Shown: positions 1 through 8,431 of the stretch, in pieces
Layout of the letters: every line of letters begins with the position of its first letter
Numbering within the stretch: position 1 is the first letter of the stretch
DNA from: Rhizobium leguminosarum bv. trifolii WSM2297
GTDB lineage: Bacteria; Pseudomonadota; Alphaproteobacteria; Rhizobiales; Rhizobiaceae
Assembly: GCF_000271845.1 (NCBI RefSeq)
Contig: NZ_JH719395.1
Location: forward strand, 1,384,466-1,448,465
DNA length: 64,000 nucleotides
Direction of reading: 5' to 3'
Made by a program: the position numbers and the translations under genes
The notes under the pieces: generated by a model
What the model was told of the DNA's origin: nothing
The model's input: the letters and a program-made list of their open reading frames with translations, nothing else
Databases searched by the model: none

Positions 1-2
1 TG

Positions 3-755
3 CTCAGTGCGGCCATGATGCTGGCCGCAGCGATGGTATCCGGGCAACAAGCGCATGCCGAGCCATGCGAACAGGAAACTTTCGAAGAGGCGAAATACGT
101 CGTCTGTACGCTGGATGCGGGGAAGGCCGACCTGCGCCTGTTCTGGAAAGGCGCCGATGGCGAGCCATACCGCGCCTTTTCAAGTGTTGCCGAAGCCGTT
201 CGCGCCGAGGGGAAAACGCTGACCTTGGCCGTCAACGCCGGCATGTACCGGGCCGATTTTTCCCCGATGGGGCTGTATGTCGAAAATAGCAGGGAACTGA
301 AACCCGCCAATACAGCAAAGGCCGAAAGCTCCGCCGGCCAGGTGCCGAATTTCTACAAGAAGCCGAACGGCGTGTTCTTTCTGGGTGAAACTGGCGCCGC
401 CATACTGCCGACCGATGAATTTTTGAAACGTGCGCCCAAGGTGCGGTTCGCCACGCAGTCCGGCCCGATGCTCGTGATCGCCGGCAAGCTCAACCCGATC
501 TTCATTCCCGGCTCGACGGACCGAACCCGCCGAAGCGGTGTCGGCATCTGGGGGGCCGGCACGGTTCGCTTGGCGATCAGCGAAGACGGGGTGAATTTCC
601 AAGATTTCGCGCGGCTCTTCCGCGACCGGCTGGAATGCCCGGATGCTTTGTTTCTCGATGGCGGACGAGGTGTGGGGCTTTACGATCCGGCAATGGGCCG
701 CAACGACCGCTCCTGGCACGGCGGCTACGGCCCGATCTTCGGGCTTGTCGAGTAG
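3..755 (+). CDS. Phosphodiester glycosidase (DUF2233/NAGPA) family protein, 5' partial
   Basis: Likely an exported protein of the phosphodiester glycosidase (NAGPA-like, DUF2233) family. The first visible residues form a hydrophobic stretch ending in QAHAEP, which reads as a signal peptide with an Ala-X-Ala type cleavage site. The frame is open to the left edge of the window, so the true start may lie upstream; the first ATG inside is at 15. Family features seen are the AVNAGMY segment, the ATQSGPMLV segment and the C-terminal CPDALFLDGGRG segment, which correspond to the conserved Asn-Gly-Met, GP and DGG blocks of the fold. Substrate is unknown. It converges on the COQ7-like gene, the two stops being one base apart. 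Confidence 0.8.
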   Translation, partial: LSAAMMLAAAMVSGQQAHAEPCEQETFEEAKYVVCTLDAGKADLRLFWKGADGEPYRAFSSVAEAVRAEGKTLTLAVNAGMYRADFSPMGLYVENSRELKPANTAKAESSAGQVPNFYKKPNGVFFLGETGAAILPTDEFLKRAPKVRFATQSGPMLVIAGKLNPIFIPGSTDRTRRSGVGIWGAGTVRLAISEDGVNFQDFARLFRDRLECPDALFLDGGRGVGLYDPAMGRNDRSWHGGYGPIFGLVE

Positions 756-756
756 C

Positions 757-1352
757 CTATCCCTTCCCCGCACGTGCCATCTCGGCGCGCATCCAGCTGG
801 AGTCTCCCCAGGTGGAAAGCCAGATCATCAGATCGGTCAGGGCGCCGATGACGGGCAGGAGCAATGCGTGGCTCAGACCCCGCCTCTTCTGGCTATCTTC
901 GGCTTTCCGGAGATGCGCCAGCTCCTGTTCCTGTATCGACCCGATAAGGGCATTCAGCTCGGGATCGCGCTCGGTAAGGAAAGCCAATTGGTCTTCGAGA
1001 TGCGATGGACCGTGCTTTCGACCGCCTCGGTGCAGATCCAGATCATGTCGCGTCCGCCAAGCGCCGTCAGCATGCCGAGCACGAAACCGCCGAGACTCCA
1101 GAATGCCATGACGCGGCAGGGCTTGGCGCTCCTTGCAGGCATCGCCTCGCGAAATAGGCGGCAATGCTCGATCTCGTCCTCACGCATTTCTTCCAGCGCC
1201 GGCACGATGTCAGGAAACAGCCGCCGGGCGATCAGAATCTGGGCGCCATAGATCCGGATAGCGCCGAATTCGCCCGCATGATTGACCTTCAGAATACGGC
1301 GGATGGTGACATCGGGGTCGCGTAGACCCGAGATGCCCGACGAATTGAACAT
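757..1352 (-). pseudogene. coq7: COQ7-type demethoxyubiquinone hydroxylase, single-base frameshift
   Basis: A di-iron hydroxylase of the COQ7 family, which hydroxylates demethoxyubiquinone in ubiquinone synthesis, read in two frames. The N-terminal part carries the first ligands (HAGEFGAIRIY, then EDEIEHCRLF) and the EAVES helix. The C-terminal part carries HLEDQLAFL and the last ExxH motif in QEQELAHLR. The frames switch near position 1000-1007, where adding one base would give VHRHLEDQ, the usual family sequence. All expected metal-ligand motifs are therefore present across the two frames. The ATG at 1352 follows a G-rich stretch that could act as ribosome site. Either a recent pseudogene or a sequence error. 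Confidence 0.8.
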
Positions 1353-1439
1353 GACCACCCTGCCCCCATTTGCCCGACTGCAACAGACAGGAATGCCTCC
1401 GCTCTCGTCAAGGGGCGCCGACCCTCCTAAAATGCGCGA

Positions 1440-3320
1440 TCAGCCTCCGGGCGAGGCCGGTGATGGTTCCTCGATGTCTTCGGGAATGAAGCCGCCGGTC
1501 TGGCGTTTCCACAGGCGGGCAAACAGCCCGTCCCGTTCGACCAGTTCGTCCGGCCTGCCCTCCTCTATGATCCGCCCGTGATCGAGCACGACGATCCTGT
1601 CCATCCTGGCGATGGTTGAGAGGCGGTGCGCGATGGCGATCACCGTCTTTCCCTCCATGACGAGGTTCAGCCTTTCCTGGATGGCGGCTTCAGATTCGCT
1701 GTCGAGGGCTGAGGTCGCCTCATCGAGCACCAGAATCGGTGCGTCCTTCAGCAGAACGCGGGCGATTGCCACGCGCTGGCGCTGGCCGCCGGAGAGCTTG
1801 ATGCCGCGGTCGCCGACGAAGGCTTCATAACCCCTGCGGCCCTCGCCGTCCGAAAGATCGGCAATGAAGGCATCGGCGCTTGCCATCTTCGCCACCTCTT
1901 CGATCTCGTCCATCGTCGCCTCCGGCCGGCCGTAACGGATATTGTCGCCGACCGAACGGTGCAGCAGCGCGACGTCCTGGGCGATGACGCCAATGGCGCG
2001 GCGAAGGCTCGCCTGCGTCACCGCGCGGATATCCTGCCCGTCGATCAGGATCGCGCCGTCGCCAATGTCGTAGAAGCGTAAGAGCAGATTTGCGAGCGTT
2101 GTCTTTCCGGCCCCGGACAGGCCGACCAGGCCCACCTTCTCGCCGGGCCGGACCGTCAGCGACAGCTCGTCGATAACCGGCTTGCCCGACTTGTAGGCGA
2201 AGCGGACATTTTCGAAACGGATTTCACCACGCTCGGCGACAAGGTCCTTCGCATCCGGCCGGTCGGTGATGCTGGGCGGTGTCGTCATAACAGGCATGGC
2301 ATCCTTGATCGTGCCGATCGCCTGGAATATCTGTTGGCCCATCTGCAGGAAGACGAATATCTGCGTTGACAGCCGGTTGAGAATGTAGACCGCCCCGACG
2401 AATTCGCCGACCGTGAGAAAGCCTTTGACGAGGCCGGAAAATCCGATCGCCAACATGGTCAGCCACAGCAGCGTATTGAGAACCACGACCGTCAATTCCG
2501 ACGAACGATAAATGCGCTGTTCGCTGTGCTGCGTCTGCACGGCCTTTCCTATGATGCGGCGGATCGCGCCTGCCTCGCTATCTTCAGCCGCAAACTGCTT
2601 GATCATCTGCATATTGGTGTAGAGATCGGTGATGGCGCCGGCGACCAGGCTGCGCTGCTTGGCGGTGCGGCGCGAGCGCTCGACGAAGATCGGCACGATC
2701 CTGGCGGTGAATACGACATTGAGTACGATCCATATGACGACAGGCAGGGCAAGCTGCCACGCGAGCGCGCTCAGCAGGATCACGGAGCCCACCAACTGCA
2801 TGAGGAAGCGTGGGATGGACTGGAAGGCGGCAAGGATCTGCTGCTGGACGGCGGAAGAGACCTGCTGCAGCCGGGAGGAAACCTGGCCGGCATAGAGATC
2901 ATGGAAAAAGGCAAGGTCCTGCCGCTCGACAGCCTTGTGGCCTTGCCATTGAATGGCAGCCGGCATGCCGATGCCGAGCGTGTGCGAATTCAATGTATTG
3001 AGCATGAACGACACAATCGGCATGACCGGAAAAATCAGCAAGCCGAGAATGGTCAACAGCAGCCATTCATCGCGCAGGAAGGCGGGAGCGCCCTGTTGCG
3101 TCACGCCATCGACGATGACCGAAAGTCCCCAGACGATCGTCAGGTTGATCACTTCGAACACCATGGAGCAAACTGCCAGCGCAATCAGCACACCCCGAAA
3201 CATCGAGATGAAATGCAGGAGCACCGTTACCGGTCCCTTCGACGGCAGCGGCCGATAGGGAATATCGAGCGGCCGGATCAAGGTTTCGAAGGGACGGTAG
3301 ATCGCATCTGAAATCGACAT
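1440..3320 (-). CDS. ABC exporter, fused membrane and ATPase domains
   Basis: A half-size ABC exporter of 626 residues, the usual length for the type that works as a homodimer in the inner membrane. An N-terminal six-helix membrane domain (about residues 30-340) is followed by a nucleotide-binding domain with Walker A GLSGAGKTT (near 405), signature LSGGQRQR (near 510), Walker B ILVLDEATSALD (near 533) and the H-loop in IAHRLST. The long soluble N-terminus before the first helix and the closeness to MsbA/multidrug exporters suggest lipid or drug export, but the substrate cannot be read from the sequence. It lies alone, transcribed towards the COQ7-like gene, and its start faces a divergent GFA gene. 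Confidence 0.92.
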   Translation of the reverse strand: MSISDAIYRPFETLIRPLDIPYRPLPSKGPVTVLLHFISMFRGVLIALAVCSMVFEVINLTIVWGLSVIVDGVTQQGAPAFLRDEWLLLTILGLLIFPVMPIVSFMLNTLNSHTLGIGMPAAIQWQGHKAVERQDLAFFHDLYAGQVSSRLQQVSSAVQQQILAAFQSIPRFLMQLVGSVILLSALAWQLALPVVIWIVLNVVFTARIVPIFVERSRRTAKQRSLVAGAITDLYTNMQMIKQFAAEDSEAGAIRRIIGKAVQTQHSEQRIYRSSELTVVVLNTLLWLTMLAIGFSGLVKGFLTVGEFVGAVYILNRLSTQIFVFLQMGQQIFQAIGTIKDAMPVMTTPPSITDRPDAKDLVAERGEIRFENVRFAYKSGKPVIDELSLTVRPGEKVGLVGLSGAGKTTLANLLLRFYDIGDGAILIDGQDIRAVTQASLRRAIGVIAQDVALLHRSVGDNIRYGRPEATMDEIEEVAKMASADAFIADLSDGEGRRGYEAFVGDRGIKLSGGQRQRVAIARVLLKDAPILVLDEATSALDSESEAAIQERLNLVMEGKTVIAIAHRLSTIARMDRIVVLDHGRIIEEGRPDELVERDGLFARLWKRQTGGFIPEDIEEPSPASPGG

Positions 3321-3558
3321 GGGCCACTCGGATCAAAAATCGGGAGAAGGCGTGGACTCAGCTACGCAGGGTCGCATGGGACCACCTTCCGACTGCAATC
3401 TCAACTAGAAACTTCAAAAAATCGACGAGATGGAAGTTTATCGCGAAAGCCCGCTTGGGAACATGAAAAGCCAGGCGCCCGAACGCCCCAGTTGCGGTCA
3501 TCGCGCCGTTGGGGCACGATACCGTCACGGAACAGTAAGCGGGATCGGACCGACCATC

Positions 3559-3960
3559 ATGCTGACGGGCTCATGTCATTGCGGTAAGGCGGGCTGGACG
3601 CTCGAAGGCGATCCCGGCTCGATTACCGCCTGCAACTGCACCCTCTGCCGCCGCTACGGAACCCTCTGGGCCTATGACTACGAAGGCGAGAGGATCGCGC
3701 TCACCGGGCAGACCGCCTCCTACACCCGCTCCGGCCGGGAGACCTCGTCCCTCGAAATATTGTTCTGCCCATCCTGCGCCTGCGTCTTGAGCTGGCGCGG
3801 CCTGCGGCTTCAGAAAGACGGCCGCCGGCGCATGGCGGTCAACATGCGGCTTGCGCCACCGGATCTCGTTGCCGATCTGCCCATCGATCATTTCGACGGG
3901 TTGGACACGTTCGAAGACCTTCCTTCCAAAGGGCGCTGCGTGCGCGACCTCTGGTTCTGA
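3559..3960 (+). CDS. GFA (CENP-V) family zinc protein
   Basis: A 133-residue protein of the GFA/CENP-V family, the fold first named for glutathione-dependent formaldehyde-activating enzyme. Zinc-binding cysteines are visible as CHC near the start, CNCTLC at about 28-33 and CPSCAC in the middle. The reading frame is open further upstream, to 3430, but the ATG at 3559 begins directly with MLTGSCHCGKA, the normal family N-terminus, so I chose it. Real activity towards formaldehyde is proven only for a few members; here the substrate is unknown. A second, unrelated GFA gene lies at 52.5-52.9 kb. Confidence 0.8.
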   Translation: MLTGSCHCGKAGWTLEGDPGSITACNCTLCRRYGTLWAYDYEGERIALTGQTASYTRSGRETSSLEILFCPSCACVLSWRGLRLQKDGRRRMAVNMRLAPPDLVADLPIDHFDGLDTFEDLPSKGRCVRDLWF

Positions 3961-3998
3961 CAGCCCGCCGCCTCTCTGCTTCGGAGGGCGACGGCGCC

Positions 3999-4472
3999 TC
4001 AGCCGCGCCGAGCCGCCTCGATCGCAGCAATGTCGATCTTCCGCATCGTCATCATCGCATCGAAAGCACGCTTTGCTTGGCCGCCACCCGCCGCCAGCGC
4101 TTCGGAAAGGACACGCGGCGTGATCTGCCAGGACACGCCCCATTTATCCTTGCACCAGCCGCACTCACTTTCCTGGCCGCCATTGCCGACAATGGCGTTC
4201 CAGTAGCGGTCGGTTTCCTCCTGATCGTCGGTTGCGATCTGGAACGAGAAAGCCTCACTGTGTTTGAACGTGGGGCCGCCGTTCAGGCCGATGCAGGCAA
4301 TCCCCGCCACTGTGAATTCAACAACCAGCACGTCTCCCTGCTTGCCATCCGGATAATCTCCCGGCGCCCGAATGACGGCGCCCACGGCACTGTCGGGAAA
4401 CGTCGCGGCATAAAAGCGGGCAGCCGCCTCGGCGTCTTTGTCGTACCATACGCAGATCGTGTTCTTTGCCAT
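3999..4472 (-). CDS. PhnB-like VOC family protein
   Basis: A 157-residue protein of the PhnB/3-demethylubiquinone-9 3-methyltransferase-like branch of the vicinal oxygen chelate fold. Typical segments are CVWYDKDAEAAARFYA at the start, GGPTFKHSEAFSFQI in the middle and CGWCKDKWGVSWQI towards the end, followed by a C-terminal AFDAMMTMRKIDIAAIE helix. Despite the database name for related proteins, members are not shown to be methyltransferases. I chose the ATG at 4472 (MAKNTICVW) because the longer frame adds a basic, atypical N-terminus. It is convergent with the GFA gene upstream in coordinates. Confidence 0.8.
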   Translation of the reverse strand: MAKNTICVWYDKDAEAAARFYAATFPDSAVGAVIRAPGDYPDGKQGDVLVVEFTVAGIACIGLNGGPTFKHSEAFSFQIATDDQEETDRYWNAIVGNGGQESECGWCKDKWGVSWQITPRVLSEALAAGGGQAKRAFDAMMTMRKIDIAAIEAARRG

Positions 4473-4621
4473 TGCGCGGGTCCTTTCGCTTTTCGTTTCG
4501 CATTTCCTCCGTGAAATAAGAAGCAAACCGTGTTTCTCCAGCCCTTACAGCTTATTTCCTCTACGACTGCTGAGCGCTCCTACATCGTCGATGCCGCCGA
4601 GCCTCTCGGTGGCCATCGCCA

Positions 4622-5071
4622 TCATTCAGGTTCAATTCGGGGACTTCGGAACAAGGGAGATTGCGGCGCCTCCGAAACACGGGTTTCGGACGGGCCGCCT
4701 TGATCCACTCGCCACGGTGGATCGACGCGGTTCGATCCGGCGAAATAAAGGATGATGCGGTTGCCGCCAGGATCGAGCAATTCCGCTTCGCGCCAGAGCC
4801 AACTCTTGTCCTCGGGGCCGCTCACGAAACGAAGACCGGCCTCGCTGAGACGGCCAACCGTCTCGTCCAGCCTCTCGCACTCGAAATAGACTGTGGTTCC
4901 ACCACCGCCATTTTCGCCCTGATGCAGGGAGAAGGTGCTGTCTCCGTCCGGGCAGGCGAAGCGCGCATACCGTGGACGGGCGTCGACGACGGGTCTGAGA
5001 CCAAGGACGCAGTAGAAATTCCAGCCCGCATCGAGGTCAGGCATCGTAACGGTCACCTGGTTCAGGCGCAT
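4622..5071 (-). CDS. Glyoxalase/VOC family protein
   Basis: A 149-residue single-module glyoxalase/bleomycin-resistance (VOC) protein. It begins MRLNQVTVTMPDLDAGWNFY, the first beta-alpha-beta unit, and ends in a second unit with ELLDPGGNRIILYF, which supplies the usual C-terminal metal-ligand position. The ATG at 5071 has a good ribosome site (GGAGGAGAG eight bases before it), which settles the start over the longer frame. It is a single-gene unit; the substrate is not predictable. Confidence 0.82.
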   Translation of the reverse strand: MRLNQVTVTMPDLDAGWNFYCVLGLRPVVDARPRYARFACPDGDSTFSLHQGENGGGGTTVYFECERLDETVGRLSEAGLRFVSGPEDKSWLWREAELLDPGGNRIILYFAGSNRVDPPWRVDQGGPSETRVSEAPQSPLFRSPRIEPE

Positions 5072-5153
5072 GATCTCTCCTCCCCTGTCAGTTCGTCGAA
5101 AAGTTCCGGCAATTATGGGACCACGATATCTATAAAAACAAAGAGCTGAGACG

Positions 5154-5183
5154 GTCGCATGAATCAAATTCTAAGCGACACGC
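5154..5183. repeat. Imperfect palindrome, ATGAATCAAATTCTA motif copy 1
   Basis: Inverted arms GTCGC and GCGAC flank an AT-rich core ATGAATCAAATTCTA. A nearly identical element is found at 45080-45105, and a degenerate one forms the 3' end of the ornithine cyclodeaminase family gene at 6878-6905. It lies between the VOC gene and the small gene at 5265. Could be an operator or a short dispersed repeat. Confidence 0.5.
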
Positions 5184-5264
5184 TTTTTGTGTTCTTGCCA
5201 CAAATCTCGTGTCAGACTGCGCAAGCTGCGCATCGCCTGCGCGCCGATCGAAAGGGCCGAAGCC

Positions 5265-5480
5265 ATGCACAAGTTCACCGTCACCCTCACACGCGAGATC
5301 GAGGCAGATACCGCCGAAGAGGCCGCCTTGCTCGTCTACCAGGAGCTTTCCAGGGAACCGGTCCCTGACAGCTATTCGGTCACCGACGAGACGAAGGCAA
5401 CCATCGAGATAAAGCTGGACCGGAATAAGGCTGACGAATTCGCAAGCATCGATCACACCGCCGACCCCGGCAACTGGTAA
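5265..5480 (+). CDS. Small hypothetical protein (71 aa)
   Basis: An acidic 71-residue protein beginning MHKFTVTLTREIEADTAEEA. It has an alternating beta-alpha pattern that resembles small single-domain proteins with a ferredoxin-like fold, but I do not recognise a family. Start chosen at 5265 because the longer frame adds a basic stretch rich in Arg and Cys that reads as non-coding. It lies upstream of and in the same direction as the dapB-like gene. No function can be given. Confidence 0.55.
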   Translation: MHKFTVTLTREIEADTAEEAALLVYQELSREPVPDSYSVTDETKATIEIKLDRNKADEFASIDHTADPGNW

Positions 5481-5611
5481 CCTCAGATCGGCACCGGAGA
5501 TCCGGCTTTTCGTTGAGAGCCGAATACGGTAGTTGCAAATTCCCTTCTCCGGCGCGAGTGCCGAATGTAAACAGCCGCTCCATAGGAAATATTGCGAGCC
5601 AAGGAAACACC

Positions 5612-6381
5612 GTGACCTCCCCGATCAAAATAGCGGTCGCCGGCGCGAACGGCCGCATGGGCCGCACCATCGTGCCGCTGCTGGCCGCTGATCCGGCTTT
5701 TGCCTTCGTCGGCGGCCCGGCCGTGAGGGCTCTGCGGGCGCCGGGCTGATCGACCGTTCGGTCGCAATCGCGACCGCCGACGTTATCCTGGATTTCACGA
5801 CGGGGCGTGCGGCCGCCGAACTTGCCGGCTTGTGCGCATCAGCAGGCGGCCCGGCTCTGGTGATCGGGGCGACGGGTTTCGAGCTGGATGAACTGGAGCG
5901 GATCACGGAGGCCGCCCGGACGATTCCGATTCTGCGCTCCGGCAATTTCTCCATCGGCCTGAATATCCTGCTCAGCCTCGTCGCTCAGGCCGCGCGCGCC
6001 CTTCCCGCTGAAGGTTGGGATATCGAAATTCTCGAAGCCCATCACAACAGGAAGATCGATGCACCATCCGGCACGGCGCTGATGCTTGGCGAAGCAGCCG
6101 CCGAGGGCCGCGGCGTTTCCCTCGCCTCCGTCGAGCGTCGCGGCCGCGACGGCATCACCAGCGAGCGGCCGCCCGGCGAAATCGGCTTCGCCGTGTTGCG
6201 CGCCGGCGGGCTCGTCGGAGAACACAGCGTGCTGTTTGCATCAGCCGAGGAAGTCGTGACGCTCTCGCATTCGGCTCTCGATCGCGGCATGTTCGCCCGC
6301 GGCGCACTTGCCGCCGCCCGCTGGATCGCAGGCCGCACACCCGGCGAATACGGCATGCGAGATGTCCTGGGCCTGCCGTGA
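5612..6381 (+). pseudogene. dapB: DapB-like dihydrodipicolinate reductase, single-base frameshift
   Basis: Related to 4-hydroxy-tetrahydrodipicolinate reductase of lysine/diaminopimelate synthesis. The N-terminal Rossmann part (KIAVAGANGRMGRTIVPLL, starting at the GTG at 5612) is in one frame and the rest in another. The switch is near 5716-5722: an extra C in the GGCGGCCC run would join FVGG to [15 protein letters not shown]. The C-terminal part carries the catalytic [13 protein letters not shown] segment and a complete end, so all domains are present; about 256 codons in total, close to family length. The protein is somewhat unlike canonical rhizobial DapB and may be a second paralogue. Either decay or a base missing from the sequence. 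Confidence 0.78.
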
Positions 6382-6483
6382 GAAACGGTTCAGAGGATAT
6401 CGAGGATTGCCGAAGCAGCAAGGTCGGCCATGCGATCTCCGTTGCCGGAACCCGGCCGGCTAAGAGCGCGGTGCCCTCCAACG

Positions 6484-6622
6484 TCCCTCATCCTGAGGTG
6501 CGCAGCCCACAGGGCGAAGCCTCGAAGGACACGCCGCAACGCTGCTCCTTGCATGCCTCCGATGTCGAAACACCCGCCTCCTCCTTCGAGTCCCCTGCGG
6601 GGCACTTTAGGATGAGGCCCTC
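6484..6622. repeat. Dispersed intergenic palindromic repeat, family A copy 1
   Basis: Begins CCTCATCCTGAGGTGCGCAG and ends in the inverted form GGGGCACTTTAGGATGAGG. Inside are the marks shared by all copies: GGCGAAGCCTCGAAGGAC, CGCCGCAACGCTGCTCCTTGC and CCTTCGAG. The layout is a mosaic of short inverted blocks like the RIME/REP elements described from rhizobia. Confidence 0.75.
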
Positions 6623-6705
6623 TGGAATTTAGCGGGGGCGTCCGCCTCTCGCCCCTACTCGCGCCAACGCCCCTCGAAAGAGCAAGACGAGGCGCCGGCG
6701 GTTCA

Positions 6706-6784
6706 AGAATGCAGGGAGCAATGCTGCGGCATGTCCTTCGAGGCTCCGCCCTGTGGGCTACGCACCTCAGGATGAGGGGCGTTG
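6706..6784. repeat. Dispersed intergenic palindromic repeat, family A copy 2
   Basis: Inverted relative to copy 1: reads GGGAGCAATGCTGCGGCATG, then CCTTCGAGGCTCCGCCC, then CGCACCTCAGGATGAGG. Half-length copy lying downstream of the ornithine cyclodeaminase family gene. Confidence 0.72.
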
Positions 6785-6877
6785 GAGGATGCCGTCCACT
6801 CATTTGACGTCATGGATCTCCTGCTCTCGTCTCCTAAAGACCCAGCAATGAACTGCATGAAAACAAAGACTTGAAGC

Positions 6878-7828
6878 CTACTCATGAATCAAAATCTCCG
6901 CCGACACACCCAACTTATCGAGGATCGCAGAGGCGACGGCGACTTCTGTTCCGGCGAGACCCACGGAGCAGAACAGCGTTATCTCCTCGGGTGATCTCCG
7001 TCCGGCCGCCTTCCCGGCAATGATGTCGGCAAGATCGGCCATGCGATCTTCGTTGCCGGAGCCGGCGAGGAAAAAGGACGATGCGTAGGCCCGGGTCTGT
7101 TCGGGAGAATCCGTCGCGATCACGGCGGCGGCATCCGCGACATCAAGTCCGAGTTCGTATCCCTGAAGCGTTTTCGGGCCGACCGTGTTGACGTGCGCGC
7201 CGGGCTTCAGATCGCGCGCATGGATGACGGGCTTTCGGCTCGTCGTCGCGCAGATGACGATATCGGCCTCATCAACGGCCTCAGCGACGCTTTCGACAGG
7301 TTCCACCTCCAGCCCCAGGACGTCCTGCATCTCGCTTGCGAAGGCGGCGCGTTTTTTCTCGTCGCGGCTATAGACGCGGGCGCGGTCCAGTTTTCGAACG
7401 GCGGCGGCCGCGGCAAGCTGGGTTCGGGCTTGCGCACCGCTGCCGATGATCCCGACGGTCCTGGCATCAGGCCCGCTGAGATGGCGGACGGCCAGACCTC
7501 CGATGGCACCGGTCCTGAGGTTGCCGAGGCGCTCCCGGAGAACAATGCCCTTGAGCCTGGCGTCGTCGGCCGACCACACCGCGACGATCTGCGAATGCTC
7601 CGCCCCGTCGAATGTTTCGTAGACGCGGAAACCCGCGAGCGGTTTGTCGCCAAGCATGCCGCCGACGGTGAAGACGAGATCGCCTCGATCGGCAAAGGAC
7701 ACATGATGCCGGGGCGGAGAAACCAGCCGATTGCCGGCTCTCGCGACAAAAGCGGTCTCGAGCGCATCGATGGCGACACGCATCAATGCATTGCCGACCA
7801 GATCCTCGTCTTTCAGAATTCTCGTCAC
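6878..7828 (-). CDS. Ornithine cyclodeaminase/mu-crystallin family protein
   Basis: A 316-residue NAD(P)-binding protein of the ornithine cyclodeaminase/mu-crystallin family, which includes ornithine cyclodeaminases, ketimine reductases and amino-acid dehydrogenases. The Rossmann motif VGIIGSGAQARTQLAA lies near residue 120, followed by the family segment ADIVICATTSRKPVI and HVNTVGPKT. The GTG at 7828 is preceded by GGAGGTTTGCC, a good ribosome site, so I prefer it to the ATG upstream. The last codons (ILIHE) fall in a sequence resembling the ATGAATCAAATTC motif found elsewhere in the window. The exact substrate is not predictable. Confidence 0.85.
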   Translation of the reverse strand: MTRILKDEDLVGNALMRVAIDALETAFVARAGNRLVSPPRHHVSFADRGDLVFTVGGMLGDKPLAGFRVYETFDGAEHSQIVAVWSADDARLKGIVLRERLGNLRTGAIGGLAVRHLSGPDARTVGIIGSGAQARTQLAAAAAVRKLDRARVYSRDEKKRAAFASEMQDVLGLEVEPVESVAEAVDEADIVICATTSRKPVIHARDLKPGAHVNTVGPKTLQGYELGLDVADAAAVIATDSPEQTRAYASSFFLAGSGNEDRMADLADIIAGKAAGRRSPEEITLFCSVGLAGTEVAVASAILDKLGVSAEILIHE

Positions 7829-7924
7829 GGCAAACCTCCAGCCTATGCCGGCATCCTCCGACCCCAACCGCGGTTGAGGTCAATAGGTCAGTTAAAGCGA
7901 TTGCGCTGAAATTCCGCGTGAGGC

Positions 7925-8431
7925 CTAATCGACCAAACGGCGGGCCATGATGACGTCGTCGATCTCCCGGCCCTCTTCCACAACCCCGGCAGGGATCCTG
8001 CCGACCTCGGAGAAGCCCTGTCGCTGATAAAACCGGATTGCCGCCGGGTTCTCCGCGCTGACGAAGAGTTCCAACTGGCGGATGCCGATTTGGCGAGCGT
8101 GGTCGGAAACCGCCTGCAGCAGCCTCTGGGCAAGACCCGTTCCACGCAGGTCGGCGCGCACATAGACCGAGACGATCGTGGCGCGATGCGCCATCTTGCT
8201 CGACCGTTGCCGAAACAGCCCCATGATTCCGACGGGGGCGGAGTCCTGAAACGCAATGAAAACCGGCTCGCTCAGGCGGTTACACCACTCCTCGAGGGAA
8301 AGAGCCGCCCAGTCTTCGTAACGGCTGGCAAAGGAGGCGGGTTCGGCGCGAAGCGCTTCCAGACGAATGCGCCGGAAAGCTTCCACCTCGTCTGCCTGGA
8401 TAAGCCTGATCGTCACACCGCCTGCATCCAT
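7925..8431 (-). CDS. GNAT family N-acetyltransferase
   Basis: A 168-residue GNAT acetyltransferase. The acetyl-CoA binding motif is seen as VRADLRGTGLAQRLLQAV, following the VSVYV strand, and the C-terminal part has the usual NPAAIRFYQRQGF segment. The ATG at 8431 (MDAGGVTIRLIQ) has AGGAGG eight bases upstream and begins directly at the first strand of the fold; the longer frame is rejected. The closing FYQRQGFSEVGRIP and substrate loop do not identify the acceptor. It lies about 100 bases upstream of the ornithine cyclodeaminase family gene in the same direction and could be co-transcribed with it. Confidence 0.85.
   Translation of the reverse strand: MDAGGVTIRLIQADEVEAFRRIRLEALRAEPASFASRYEDWAALSLEEWCNRLSEPVFIAFQDSAPVGIMGLFRQRSSKMAHRATIVSVYVRADLRGTGLAQRLLQAVSDHARQIGIRQLELFVSAENPAAIRFYQRQGFSEVGRIPAGVVEEGREIDDVIMARRLVD

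Larger units (their letters stand above)
6382..6877. other. Intergenic region with two palindromic repeat copies
   Basis: No gene is supported here. The stretch holds two copies of the dispersed CCTCATCCTGAGG repeat (6484-6622 and 6706-6784), which lie in opposite orientation. The segment at 6400-6460 also resembles part of the ornithine cyclodeaminase coding sequence (GGTCGGCCATGCGATCTCC and neighbouring bases are close to 7030-7060), suggesting a small duplicated fragment. Confidence 0.6.
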
